From Tretioscincus oriximinensis (taxonomy: Eukaryota; Chordata; Lepidosauria; Squamata; Gymnophthalmidae): a DNA stretch of 64,000 nt. The notes under the pieces are model-generated. The model had not been told where the DNA came from, did no database searches, and saw only the letters and a program-made list of their open reading frames with translations. A program made the translations under genes and the position numbers. Shown in pieces: positions 10,986 through 21,682 of the stretch. Each line of letters opens with the position of its first letter. Position 1 is the first letter of the stretch. Location: positions 859,276 to 923,275 of the forward strand of contig JAJVDF010000489.1 in assembly GCA_022410635.1 (NCBI GenBank), in the 5' to 3' direction.

Positions 10986-11953
10986 ACTTAGTCTATTCTG
11001 GTACAAGCTTGCACTGTCTGTATCAGAATATCAATGATAGGTGAAGGAACAGCTTTAATATCACAAATAATCTATGCTTTTTAGAGAGTTAGAAAAAGAT
11101 TTGAACAATATTATTGCCTGTTCTCTATCAAAAATTCTGTGTACAACCAAATGAGGACCTATAACAAAGTTCCAATGATATTTATTCATTGTCTACGTTC
11201 AAAAATGAAATGAAAATCTACNAACACTTAAATCGCTGCCCTCATACACAGATTTTTTTCATAAAGCGACATCACATGATCCTATTGATATACATTGCAC
11301 TTTGTTTATTCTTCTATTCAGTAATATCAGTGATTCATATAATCNGCTACTATTTTCTCCTCAAAATTCATTGGGGAACTCTTACTAGATCGCGTTTGGC
11401 TACAANTGTGGAAAGTCTTTGACGTTCCCTGTTAAAGTGATTAGTGTTTAAATGAATGTGATCATGTACGGAATTAAAACACCACCAAACTCTGCTCTTA
11501 TTACATGATCTCATGCAGGCCTGGCTTCCAAAATGTCTCTGGAGACTTTTATAACATCCCATTGTTTGAACGCAACTTCTGCTCAAGAGAGGAAATGTGT
11601 CTTGTATTATCACTTTAAGGGAACTATTGATGCCAAGACAATACAAGTGAACAGAAATTACTATTTTGGTGCAGCAATCAGAAATGAGTCATGTATGGCT
11701 CCTTATATTGATTTACTTAGAGTAAATGTTTTACTATGCCCTTCCTCCAAGAAGGGCAGAACAGGTTCACTTCTTCAACACTTGTTTTACTCTTGTTAAA
11801 AACTTGTGAAACAATGAATGGATAGGTTTATCTGTACTTGGGCAGACATTTCTTATGCTTATTTTGTTCTTNTTTTGTTGCATTTTTGGAGTGGTACGTG
11901 TCATTTAATCTTTTCACAAGTTTTTTTTTNAAAAATAGATTGTTATTTTGAAC
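10986..11953. other. Non-coding, nothing recognised
   Basis: AT-rich sequence without recognisable genes or repeats. Short open frames lack domain features. Confidence 0.5.
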
Positions 11954-11966
11954 ACAGTAGTGCTTG

Positions 11967-12170
11967 AGAAAAGTGGTTGGCATAAGCTTTCGTAGATAGG
12001 TCTACTTCTTCAGATGCTGAGGGACTAATGTGTTAGTCCCTCAGCATCTGAAGAAGTAGACCTGTCTACGAAAGCTTATGCCANCCACTTTTCTCAAGTT
12101 AGTCTCAAAGTGCTGCTAGCTCCTTTGCTGAACTTTCTGCTAGACTAACATGGCTATTTCTCTGAAATTG
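11967..12170. mobile_element. Inverted retro-insertion of a Penelope-like short repeat
   Basis: A plus-strand segment (12033-12170) is preceded by an inverted partial copy (11967-12028), giving about 66-base arms around a 4-base loop (tgtg). The whole is flanked by the direct repeat acagtagtgcttg at 11954-11966 and 12171-12183, a 13-base target duplication typical of target-primed retro-insertion. The plus arm ends with tagactaacatggctatttc. Copies of the same family lie at 35097-35190 and 43872-43960. Head-to-head partial copies and hammerhead-like motifs are known for Penelope-like elements. That assignment is inference, as no reverse transcriptase is present here. Confidence 0.7.
12048..12073 (+). 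ncRNA. Hammerhead-like stem in the short repeat (hypothesis)
   Basis: CTGAAGA (12048-12054) fits the hammerhead core CUGANGA. It is followed by one extra A, a perfect stem GTAGA/TCTAC with CCTG loop, then GAAA (12070-12073). Canonical hammerheads lack the extra A, and I could not find stems I and III. Activity is therefore doubtful in this copy. The pairing is retained in other copies of the family. Confidence 0.25.
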
Positions 12171-12183
12171 ACAGTAGTGCTTG

Positions 12184-14840
12184 TCACAGATAACTGCAGT
12201 TGCAAGTCTCTCTCTTGACTGACAGTTACTTTTCACATGGTCCTGACATATCTTTTTTGTGATATTTTTAATTCAATCGAAACTACATTGTCANTTTGAA
12301 TTACTGTTAAAGGATGTTGTTGGGTAAGACTAACCAGCTTCTGATGGCTATTTTATTATAGGCATCAATGGATCTGAATAAAGTTGAGGTTAAAAAGCCT
12401 GAAATTGCTTGCCTTATTCACAGTGTTTTCAGAGCCACAATGCTAGCTACTGATAGATATGAATTTGGATGGATATTCTGCTATCCTTATCTCATCAAGA
12501 TTTCTAAAGCTATTCTAATCTATGTTATTAATATAACTATGTACTGTAGTTGAGATAATCATCCTTCATTTTTCATGGTTTTGATCAACATGAATTTTAC
12601 ATAATTTTTCTCCTTTCATTGTCACCAGAAGGGAATGCAAAAAAAAGATCAAAGGTGCAAGCAGGCTGGCCTTTTTGCAATTATTTCTTTAAGGATCAGC
12701 ACCCTTTTTCAAACACACAAACAAAAACAATCAGACAATTATGACTAAAAGATCCTGTCTTATTTAACACATTGCAGCCAATATTTGTAGCCAAATGAAC
12801 TACTAGGGTGCACTCCACTGTTAGCCACTTTTGTTTATGTAGCTTCCTACCCAACCTAACTTAAAGGTTGAGACACTTTCAGAGGAGTGACAACATTCCA
12901 AATGTTTAAGAGCTGACATATAGGGGCAAGGGGTATTTCTTATGTCAATTCTCCTAGAGGCAGGCATCCCTTTAAGCTTGTCTACCTCAAGCTGGGAAGA
13001 TCTTCCATCACCTACCCATGGTGGCATTTCATTCGTTTCCTCAATTGCCTCTAGGAGAACTGCTTTGATTGAAAGAAACAAAGAATATTTTTTTTACCAG
13101 CTTCCAGTAGCTGTTTAACTTATATAAATTAATTTTTATATGTAACATCTGTAAAAATATTTGCTTTTATTATGCACCATACCCACACATATATCATTTT
13201 TAATCATATTAACAATGGTCATATTATTACATTTATTGCTGCTTGTGTGAAACTTTGATTTCTGAATAATTCAACGTGGATCCACTTGCAATAATGTGGA
13301 AGGAAAGTATTACTTTTTTCATGCAGAGAATCACCAGGTCTGCAGAATTTACGATCAGAAGAGATAGTAGTATCCTGCTTTAAGAAAGATTTAATAAAGA
13401 GTTAGACAAATGTATGGAAGGCAGATGAGATTCCAGACTAGATGAGTTTGGGGATGATCCAATAGTCTCTTATAATACTCGTGTGAATAATGTGGTCCAG
13501 TGATTATATATCAACTCTTAGGGTTTGGGAGGAGNGAGGAAGGAAGACCCTGTGCTTCAAACTCACTATATTATATCTTCTTAAGAGAAGGTTTTAACAA
13601 ACCTTGCTGATGATAATCAGCACCATAAAAATGGAAAGTTGGCTCCACATACTAGTATTGAAATTGTTGATTTCTGAGTTACTGTATTTCCTTATTTATT
13701 TCCTTTAGAATAGTGTTCTTTTATGGTGCCCCATTAAATCCTAATGTAAAATTAATCAAACCAAAGTTTTTACCATTATCAAATAAATAATTTCCCCAAC
13801 TTGAATCTAGATTAGCTTTTATACACTTTATAATCCTTAATTGTAGGATTCCTAAAAAATATTATAAGGAGGTTTCTAAGAAAGTTCACATACACAGTAA
13901 AAATATATTCTTCAGCTTTATAAACTATACTAACAATAGTAATAACTGTAAGAAAATTTATAGACTTATTCCATCATTTTTTAGTCATTGGATGCTTTTT
14001 GGCATTTAATATATTCTGACTTAATATCTTCTCAGAGATATACAAACTAAGGCCTTGGCTAACCAGTAAGGAAGTATAATATAATTCTCTAACTNAACAA
14101 TCACTGAATCAGTCAACTGGAAATTTAGCAATATCTTTTTTGAAAGATGGCACATTCTCTCATACCATTTCATGTTGGATGACAAGGTGCAGAAATAGTA
14201 TGCCAACTGCTATCCAATTCTTGAGTTTTTAAAACTGCTGACCAGTAAATTAGCTTCTGTTGTCACATGCAAGCATTCCACACAGTCCATGTCAGAGAGA
14301 AATGAATCTATCAAATTTCATTTTACCAGTGAAAATTGTAGAAATGTCTGTGCTAGTCCATCCATTTTCTTTCTTTTCTTTAAACAAATATTTTAAAAGG
14401 CTGTTTGACCAACATTTCGCTTAAGATAACATTTCAGGAAGCGTTTTTCTTTATTATGATGACATTTATATATGTTATCTAAAACTCACATTCTTGCATG
14501 TATATTTCTCTCAACTGTTCCTTAATGCAAGCATATAGTTTGGAAATAGCATTACAAAATTCAAGTACTAATTTTCAGGGATAATTACATTTTGGGTTGT
14601 ATTTTGGCTCAAGAACAAAGTATACATTTAGAAAACACTCCCTTATGAGCAAATGAAACAAATTTCATACCTGTTTTTCCCCATATGTATTAAAATCCAA
14701 TTCACTTTATCTAGAGTAAGTCTTTGAACTTAAGTATTGAACTGATCTTTTCATTTCAGACAGTAGATATGGCCTAGAGATTTAGGAGGTCAAGAGACTG
14801 AGCAAGTTACTCAGAAATAGGTGTTGCATAGAGCCAAAGC
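12184..14840. other. Non-coding; weak CR1-like trace at 13320-13500
   Basis: No gene was recognised. Around 13380-13480 the words taaagagttagacaaatgta and gagattccagactagatgag resemble the degraded 3' UTR of a CR1-type LINE on the plus strand. The remainder is AT-rich and unassigned. Confidence 0.4.
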
Positions 14841-15074
14841 TAGGGACGGCTCGTGGCCACTAGCTCCCGAAGAGGTAACAGGAATTATTATTAGGTCACC
14901 TTCTGGGGTCCCTGAATAAGTACCATCTGGCAGTTCAATAGTACTAAATCACCGCTGATTAGCCTCCACTTAGCATGTGAGAAATTCAAATAATGTCAGA
15001 AGTATCTGAAATAATCATTCCTGTTACCCCTAGGAAGACAGTGCACAACCTCAAAAGGCTACAAGCCATCCCTG
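14841..15074. mobile_element. Non-autonomous DNA transposon with terminal inverted repeats
   Basis: The left end tagggacggctcgtggcc matches the reverse complement of the right end (cagggatggcttgtagcc, ending at 15074). An inner pair, gaggtaacaggaattatt at 14873 and aatcattcctgttacccc ending near 15031, extends the inverted repeat. The (T/C)AGGG terminus fits hAT-like elements, but the flanking 8-base sequences match only weakly (5 of 8). There is no coding capacity. Confidence 0.6.
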
Positions 15075-15184
15075 ACCAGAGAAATTGCCCATTCAGACTT
15101 TTTCAACAACCCCCAAACATAACAGAGCTTCATATCTCTCCTTATCTCCCCTCTCCCCATCACTTATAAGACAGTTGCTTTTTC

Positions 15185-15600
15185 ATTTTCAAACAAAGGC
15201 CAGGTTAAAAAGGCCAAGGATTTTCTGAAAGAATCCAATGGTGGTGATTGATGCATCACAAGGAGAAGACTGTTCCATTTTCTGGGGCANCCACCAAGAA
15301 GGTCCTGGCCCAGGTTCCCACTTCATTTTCTGTTGAAAGGGGTGGTACAACCAGGAGGGCCTCCCCTGCAGATCTTGAAGCATGGGCAGGTTGATATGGG
15401 AGAAGGTGTTCCTTCAGATATTTGGCGTGTATGTTATTTGCAGCCTTATAAGTTAAGGTTGACACCTTGAGATGGATTTGGTAGCACATTGGCATCCAGT
15501 GCAGCTCTTTGAAGACCAGCATGAAATGTGTCCAGTGAGTCATTCTTGTCAGCAGTTTAGCTACTGCATTCTGTACCAACTGCAAACTGGTCTTGGTTTA
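15185..15600 (-). pseudogene. L2 reverse transcriptase carboxy-terminal fragment
   Basis: On the minus strand, from about 15600, the frame reads L-Q-L-V-Q-N-A-V, F-K-E-L-H-W-M-P, K-V-S-T-L-T-Y-K-A, H-A-S-R-S-A-G-E-A-L, all characteristic of the carboxy end of L2-clade LINE protein. A frameshift near 15260 moves the rest (F-N-L-A-F at the end) to another frame. Both ends are truncated. There is no catalytic core and no 3' tail. The codon that is TGA in the copy at 2085-3463 is CAA here. Confidence 0.85.
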
Positions 15601-16736
15601 AACCTTTTGAAGTGAGCATTAACTTTAAAAAGTTCAGGTTCAACCTCTGTGTCTTGCATTTTCAAAACAGAATTTGCATTGGTTTGTAAAAAAATATTCA
15701 GTCCAGNTATATTCCTGTATAGACCATTTATAAGAATACTAATGAATTACTCCATTGTGCAGGTAGAACAGTCCATTTGCTCCCCTCACCTGGCAAGGTC
15801 TAAGTTTTTACTATTTCCAATTATATAATTATTTATGATGCTAGATGACCTAATCTGAGTAGGGGAACCATCCATTAGAGTTTGTATCATATATCCTAAA
15901 ATGATGAATATCTAGTGCTATCATTCAGCCTTTCCAAAAAATTTTCTGAGGTTGAAATAAAGATGTTGGAATCTGGAGAGTTGTTTGTGGCTAGTAGAAC
16001 ATTAGAGTCATTCATTCATCCATATCTCACTTTAAGCCTGCAGGTTTGCAAGACAGCTTTCACATTTCTTGCTTGACTTGGCAACGATTCCAAAAAGAAT
16101 GAGCAGATGAATGTTAGAAAATCCTGCTCACTATATTTTTTGCTGTTTTTTTCCCTTTTAAAATGGAAGGAAAGGGGTTCAAAAATATTTAGCAATTTTG
16201 AAGTATATTGCTTGTGAGTAAACACTGGATTCTCAGACTTGATTGTAAAAGAAAATAAAGATTTTTAACAAATAATTTAAACTTAGGGTGCAATCACTCT
16301 GAAATATATATTTTTACAGTGGCTATTTTAATTGTACCTCACTAAACCCATCATGTTGTCATGAATATGCCAGATGCCAGACATATGGAAGATAAGTTGT
16401 ATTCATGCCAGAACATTTTGATTTAGAAATCATTATATCAAATAAGAAAAACATAATTCTGCTTCTGAAGAAAAAAGTAAAAAGAAATATGCTTTTAAAA
16501 CTACACTTGTTCAAAATTTGTTTTTTTTCCTGCTCTCCTTTCTGACTGCTCTCTTCATTTGTGTATTTGCTAAACTAAAAACTCAGGTTTTGAGGATTTT
16601 AAGACAGCGTATATCGCACCTAGTTATTCAACTTCACTTTCTGGTATATCCATAACTCCTGAATATCCAAAAATAGTGGCATAAGTAAACTATGCCTATA
16701 TGCAGTCTTAAGTTTTGCTCAGTTTTAAGATAAAAT
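15601..16736. other. Non-coding, nothing recognised
   Basis: AT-rich sequence without a recognisable gene or repeat. Confidence 0.5.
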
Positions 16737-16893
16737 GGCCCTGTCCCCACTGAGCCCTATTTTGGGTTACATTTTAGTACAGAACTTGGCAATTCACATG
16801 CCAGTGTAAACTATGGCTGTATAGATTATGGCATAACCTATATGGATCCTATTGCAAGATATAAGCCAGAATAAGGGTTAGCGGGAACAGAAC
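16737..16893. mobile_element. Palindromic MITE, family A, copy 2
   Basis: Left arm ggccctgtccccactgagcc and right arm (reverse complement agttctgttcccgctaaccc, ending at 16893) form diverged inverted repeats. The central cacatgccagtgtaaactat...ggattatggca-type core is shared with 10805-10985 and 37149-37238. Non-autonomous, no coding capacity. Confidence 0.65.
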
Positions 16894-16985
16894 TAATAAA
16901 TGTTTATAGTTTCTTCATCTATATTTACTTTTTATGTGTTTCAACTGGTGAGAGGAAATAAAAGCGTAAATAGCAAGAAAAAGCT

Positions 16986-17105
16986 TTTATATTTATTTAT
17001 TTATTTATTTATTATTTATTTACATTTACCTAAAGATCTCAGGGCAGTTAACAATAGAAATCAAATTAACATATTAAAACAACAATATCTAAAGGTAGGG
17101 AAGGG
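16986..17105 (-). mobile_element. LINE 3' end, minus strand
   Basis: The plus strand shows a (TTTA)n run, then acatttacctaaagatctca and gggcagttaacaatag, the reverse complement of a (L2-type) LINE 3' end. An A-rich aaattaacatattaaaacaa stretch follows, as in related copies at 31855 and 63265. Confidence 0.6.
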
Positions 17106-18035
17106 AGAGCAAAATATTCTCATTTCTGCTTCAGTGATTGAGCAACTATAGAACATAGTGGAAGGTCCAAGAACAACTTGTGGTTTCAGCAATAAGTCAC
17201 TATTACTCACATTGTCCCATTTAATCAAGTCCTTAGTCTTCATAAAACAAAGACACAATTCTGGCAGTTTCCTACTATTGATAAGTGAACTGGTTTGAAG
17301 ATATCTTAAGAAGGGACAGAACATGTTAACTTCAGTGCCTTCCAGTTGAGCTTTTCTTCATGCTATAATGGTGTGATTATGGGGCATTTGCCTCCACTAA
17401 TTGTAGGAATCCAGCAACGGTAGGATTGGAAAAGCCCATCATAATGTTTTTTCTCCTAGTACTTTTATGCAGTTTCCTTATGATTTGTGTTGCAATAACT
17501 AAAACTTACTTGTTCTTTTTATAATAAAAAGTCAGTGTATCAGTATCCAGAGTGGTGAGGCTAATCGTATTAACTGAAGTTAGCCATATAGATAAAGTTC
17601 CCTGAGTATAGACTCGCGTAAGTGTAAGAGACTGAATATAGGGAACTAAGTATGTTGAAAATGTGCAGTGTCAATGTTGTGTAAGCAGGTGACAGTGACA
17701 TAATGAGGGGCACNCTGCATCCATAAAAGATTCTGTGATCCACAACTGAGGCTTCGCTGTGTATCCCCTCATTTCCAATAGAAGGCTGGTTGATATAGAA
17801 AGGGGATTCTTTGTAATAGTATCTCAACAACATAATGCTATATTCCAAAGATCCATCCAGCCATAGGGATGAATAGGAAGAAAATCAAATGCTTGCCTAG
17901 CTCTCTAATGACACATCCATTTGTTCAGTATGCTGGAGAAATGTGTAACCAAACAAGTGATTGATTCCAGAATTCTTGGTATTTTTCTACTATAGGAAGT
18001 ATACCCATTGCTAGTGGGTAAGATAATGAACCACA
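17106..18035. other. Non-coding, nothing recognised
   Basis: No gene is seen. The first 200 bases may be further decayed LINE 3' UTR belonging to the tail at 16986-17105. Confidence 0.4.
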
Positions 18036-18500
18036 AGAAGGGCTGTGGTGTGTGTTACCCCATTGTGCGCTGTCCCCTCAGCTCAATCCATTCACTGTGT
18101 GCAGCATCTCTTGCATAGCTGCTGCTCTGGGCATGGTGTTTCATTGGTGCTGGCCAGGAGGGCTGTCCCTTTCCCATAGTCCTATTCCCATGACTGGCTG
18201 CTGCCATCTGCCTGCCTGACCCCCGAGTCTTCTGCTGAAGCAGCAATGGTGGGGGGGATTTGACCAGGCCAGTTGAGAAGTGCTGGTGGGCTGGAGCAGC
18301 AATTCCAGTGGCAGCGGCAGTGGCGGTGCAAGCAGGCAACCATTGCACCCGGGTAAATGGTGAATGCAGATCGACTGAGACTACCTGCCTAACCTTTGAG
18401 CCTGTCACTCAAGTGCCACTGATGGTAGGACTTTGATTACCTTCTGGTGTAGGATGGCTCTGGAGCAATGGCGGCATCGCGATACAGATTATTAAGATAC
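18036..18500. other. Unassigned GC-rich block
   Basis: Base composition changes sharply to GC-rich, with clusters of CAG/GGC words (ggcagcggcagtggcggtgc). A minus-strand frame is open for 117 codons, but its residue content shows no domain and the openness follows from the low stop-codon content of GC-rich sequence. It could be an old exon, a CpG-rich regulatory piece or an unrecognised repeat. I cannot tell. Confidence 0.3.
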
Positions 18501-19014
18501 TGATAGTGTTTGACTTTGCTCTAATATTACTAAATATTTTATTCCTTTTTAAAAAATTATTTGGCTGTTATGTGCTTTTTATCACTTCTGTTCTGTACGT
18601 ACTCCAATCTTCATCATGGCCAGAAATGCAATTAAAATGTAAAATATTTGTACCTTTGGGATTAAAAAAAATATTGTTTATTCTTTCAGTTTGAGCATTT
18701 CCTAAGTGCTGGATGGGCTTTTGTGGCAGGAAAAATGGATGTTGCGAGATGGTTTGCAATGTTCTTTTCCCACAATTTAAGACCACAAAAAACGGAGGTC
18801 ATGAGTGCTATATCTTTGATAGATGTCTAAAAGAGAAAATTTCAGCAGATGTTACAAGCATTATAAACTGCATCTACTGTTTCTTTTTAAAGTCATATCA
18901 TTTCTGCCCTCCTTACTCTACCTATGTCTACCCTAACTTGTTGTTGATAATGACAATTTTACTTATATACAAAAAGATATTTAGGATAGTTATTTTATAT
19001 ATTTGTCAAAGTGC
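18501..19014. other. Non-coding, nothing recognised
   Basis: AT-rich unassigned sequence leading up to the target duplication of the hAT element. Confidence 0.5.
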
Positions 19015-19022
19015 TGGTTCTC

Positions 19023-19593
19023 TAGGGCTGCCATATTTTGGCAGCCCAAAACCAGGATGGGGTGGGGTGGGGGTGCGTGCAGGCACACATACGGACACTT
19101 GTAGTGAGACAGGCAGAACCTCTCTTCTGCCTGTCTCACCACAAGCGTCCGTGTGTGTGTGCCCGTGTATGCGTAGCTGCTCCAATGCTGGAGGCAGGGT
19201 TTCGTGCGCCTGCTAACGTGCCAACTCGCCTCCAGCGGAGGAAAAATGCCTGGGTTTGTGACAGGAGAATAGAGCTGTCCTCCTGTCACAAACCCAGGCA
19301 TTTTTCCTTTGCTGGAGGCGAGTTGGCACGCTAGCAGGCGCGAAACCATGCCTCCAGCATTGGAGCAACTACAGCATGCTCCGAGGTTCCTTCCAGGACC
19401 CCGGAAGCATTGCTCGGGCTGCAGCCATCAGCTCTGCCGGCTGCTTTGTCTTTAAAATCCTGCATTTTTACATTCCCCGATGCAGCATCGGGGCATGTAA
19501 AAAGCNGGGATTTTGTCTTAAAACCCGGAGGGGACTATATTTAATCCCCCAAACTGGGATTGTCCCGCTTTCCCGGGACATATGGCAACCCTA
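19023..19593. mobile_element. Foldback hAT-type element with three internal hairpins, copy 1
   Basis: Termini tagggctgcc and ggcaacccta are inverted repeats. The flanking octamer tggttctc is identical on both sides (19015-19022 and 19594-19601), the 8-bp target duplication expected of hAT transposons. Inside are three long hairpins: one around 19088-19165 (gagacaggcagaa arms), one around 19174-19372 (cctgggtttgtgacaggag and cctcctgtcacaaacccagg arms), and one around 19465-19505 (ccccgatgcagcatcgggg). There is no transposase, so mobility must have come from a related autonomous element. A second copy lies at 61337-61723. Confidence 0.85.
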
Positions 19594-19601
19594 TGGTTCT
19601 C

Positions 19602-20334
19602 CTTACCACAGGAAGTTGACGCCATTGTCACTGTCACCATCAAAACTTTTAAGAGTTGACACATGCCTGCTTATAATCTGATTGATTTGTATTGTGGATT
19701 ATTTATTAGCTTTTCTCATTATACTGCCTAATTATGGAGCTGCCAACTCCAAAAAATGCAAAAGTAGTGAATCTGAAAACATGCTTGCCTTTATGTTGTT
19801 AGATTGTGAGAGCTCTATTTTGCTCTTATAAAAGAGAAAGAGAGAGGCAGTTCCAAGTTAACTTTTTGCACTTAAGAAAAAGAAATCCTGAATTATTTTG
19901 GAATAGAAAAAAGTGACATGTCTATAATTTTTACTTCTGTTATTTTCCCTCCTACCTGTCTGTCTTTTTACTCTCCTTAGTCTTTTTTAATAAAGTTCAG
20001 AATCCCTTTTGTATCAAAATAATATAAGTAGCATGAACAAGAGTTGTGGTGACATTTCTTGACAGGCAACGGTTGGAGGAATAAAATCTGTTAAAACATT
20101 ACCTTTATGAAACAGACAATAACAATTTTGGTATGATTCTGGCTGCCTACAGATACTGAGAGAGAAATGCAGGATCTTATTTAGAACTCAAAATTGTTTG
20201 TCACTGTTCCTGCCAGATGGCATGAAGCAACTCCAGGCCTTTACCTTATCTGGTGTCGCTTCTGCAACAGCGTTGTAGCTACCTCAGATTATTCTGATGG
20301 CATGAAACACCTGTACATGCAAAAGAATCAGTCA
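19602..20334. other. Non-coding, nothing recognised
   Basis: No gene or repeat family was recognised. Confidence 0.5.
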
Positions 20335-20490
20335 CTTCAAGATGGATTTTGGAAGAAAGCATCCAGATAAAGTACGAGTTGGGAAATGATTTTCCTGGAG
20401 TGGCAATATCCCTTGAAGATTAATTTTGGGAGAAATCATCCAGCCAAGATAAAACATCACTATTTTGGAAATACCCAAGTCAGGGGTTAA
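20335..20490 (+). repeat. Diverged tandem duplication, about 70-base unit
   Basis: gattttggaagaaagcatcc (about 20345) and aattttgggagaaatcatcc (about 20421), each followed by agataaagta/aagataaaac, look like two diverged copies of one unit. A third weaker piece (gggaaatgattttcctgga / ggttaatttttctgga) supports the same period. Confidence 0.45.
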
Positions 20491-20796
20491 TTTTTCTGGA
20501 ATANTGATAGCTTAGCATTTTGTCTCTGGAGTTATATTGAGATTGCAATGGTTTTACCCTGCACTCCTGTGTGCATTTATGTGTAAAGAAAAGTATCTTT
20601 TTCAANCAGGAGCTACTGGCCTCTGTTTTTCCTTTCTTTTTTACCAGTTTAATTCAGGTTACCAACAGTCATCAGAGGACACTGGTTGTTGTGAATCAAA
20701 ACCTCCAGTCATAACGTGGCCTAAGACAGAACAATCATGCAACTAGAATTCCCTTGACAAGTGTGTTTCAGGCATCACCCAGTGCAGACACTGCTG

Positions 20797-21135
20797 CTGC
20801 TGTTGTTCAGTCATTCAGTCATGTCCAACTCTTCACGATTTATGGACCACAGCACACCAGGACCATCTGCCTTCCACTGCTTCCCGAAGCCCACCCAGCT
20901 CACNTTGATTGCTCTATAACAATAGCTGACTCCACATCATACTTCACTGCCCCTTCTAATTTTTCCATCAATCTTTACTAGCATCAGGACCGTTTCTATT
21001 GAGAATGTTTTCTCATTATGTGACCAAAGTAGTTGAGCTTCAGCTTCAGCATTTGTCCTTCCAATGAGTAGTCAGGATTGATTTCTTTTAATATGAACTA
21101 ATTTGATATCCTTTCAGTCTTCTCCTGCACCACAG
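20797..21135 (-). mobile_element. RTE/BovB LINE 3' end, minus strand
   Basis: The plus strand begins with a (GCT)n run and gttgttcagtcattcagtca, then gtccaactcttcacgattta, ggaccacagcacaccagga, and later gaccaaagtagttgagctt and tttgtccttccaatgagtag. This is the reverse complement of the 3' region of BovB, a LINE abundant in squamates and ruminants. The element is truncated near 21135 and carries no intact reading frame. Confidence 0.85.
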
Positions 21136-21682
21136 ATAAAAAATATTACCTTTACAGCATTTGAAATGCAATTTCATTTGTTTTGTTACTGTAATGGTGT
21201 AATAATAAAAACCCACCTTAGGNACCACAGCCAAACCCCAAAACAGGGCTGTGAGTTTGGCTACATATTTGGAAATGAGTAACTTGCACAAAGTACATGC
21301 AGGCTATCTCTATGTCAAAATGTCTGGAGAGGTATCATGAGCAAATGCATCATCCCCCACCAAAAAAAAAAAATCTTCATAATTCTAGGACAAATTTCTA
21401 TAGCTGAAAATGAGTCCGCAAATAGACCATTAGTCCTTTAAAAATGGCTATAAAGAATCTGAGTCTGTAAAGNGCTTTCTCCCTCTTCTGTTCTTCAGAA
21501 TGGAAGGAAGGAAACAGCCATACTGGGATACTGATAACCTGCTCTGAAGTTAAGGGTTATGATTTTTCCTGCTTCCTTAATTCAGATACAAATCCAGCTG
21601 TAATGTATTCTTTNAAAAAAAAGGCAAATTCAACTATTGAAATTATCCTTCAGTGACACACATTATTAAGACACACATTGAC
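21136..21682. other. Non-coding, nothing recognised
   Basis: Unassigned AT-rich sequence with short homopolymer A runs. Confidence 0.5.

Noticed and set aside
12048..12073. A fully canonical hammerhead ribozyme
   Set aside because: There is an extra A between the CUGANGA core and stem II, and stems I and III could not be drawn. It is kept only as a hypothesis in the findings.
18713..19216. 167-codon open frame
   Set aside because: It runs from unique sequence into the foldback hAT element, and residues show no domain.
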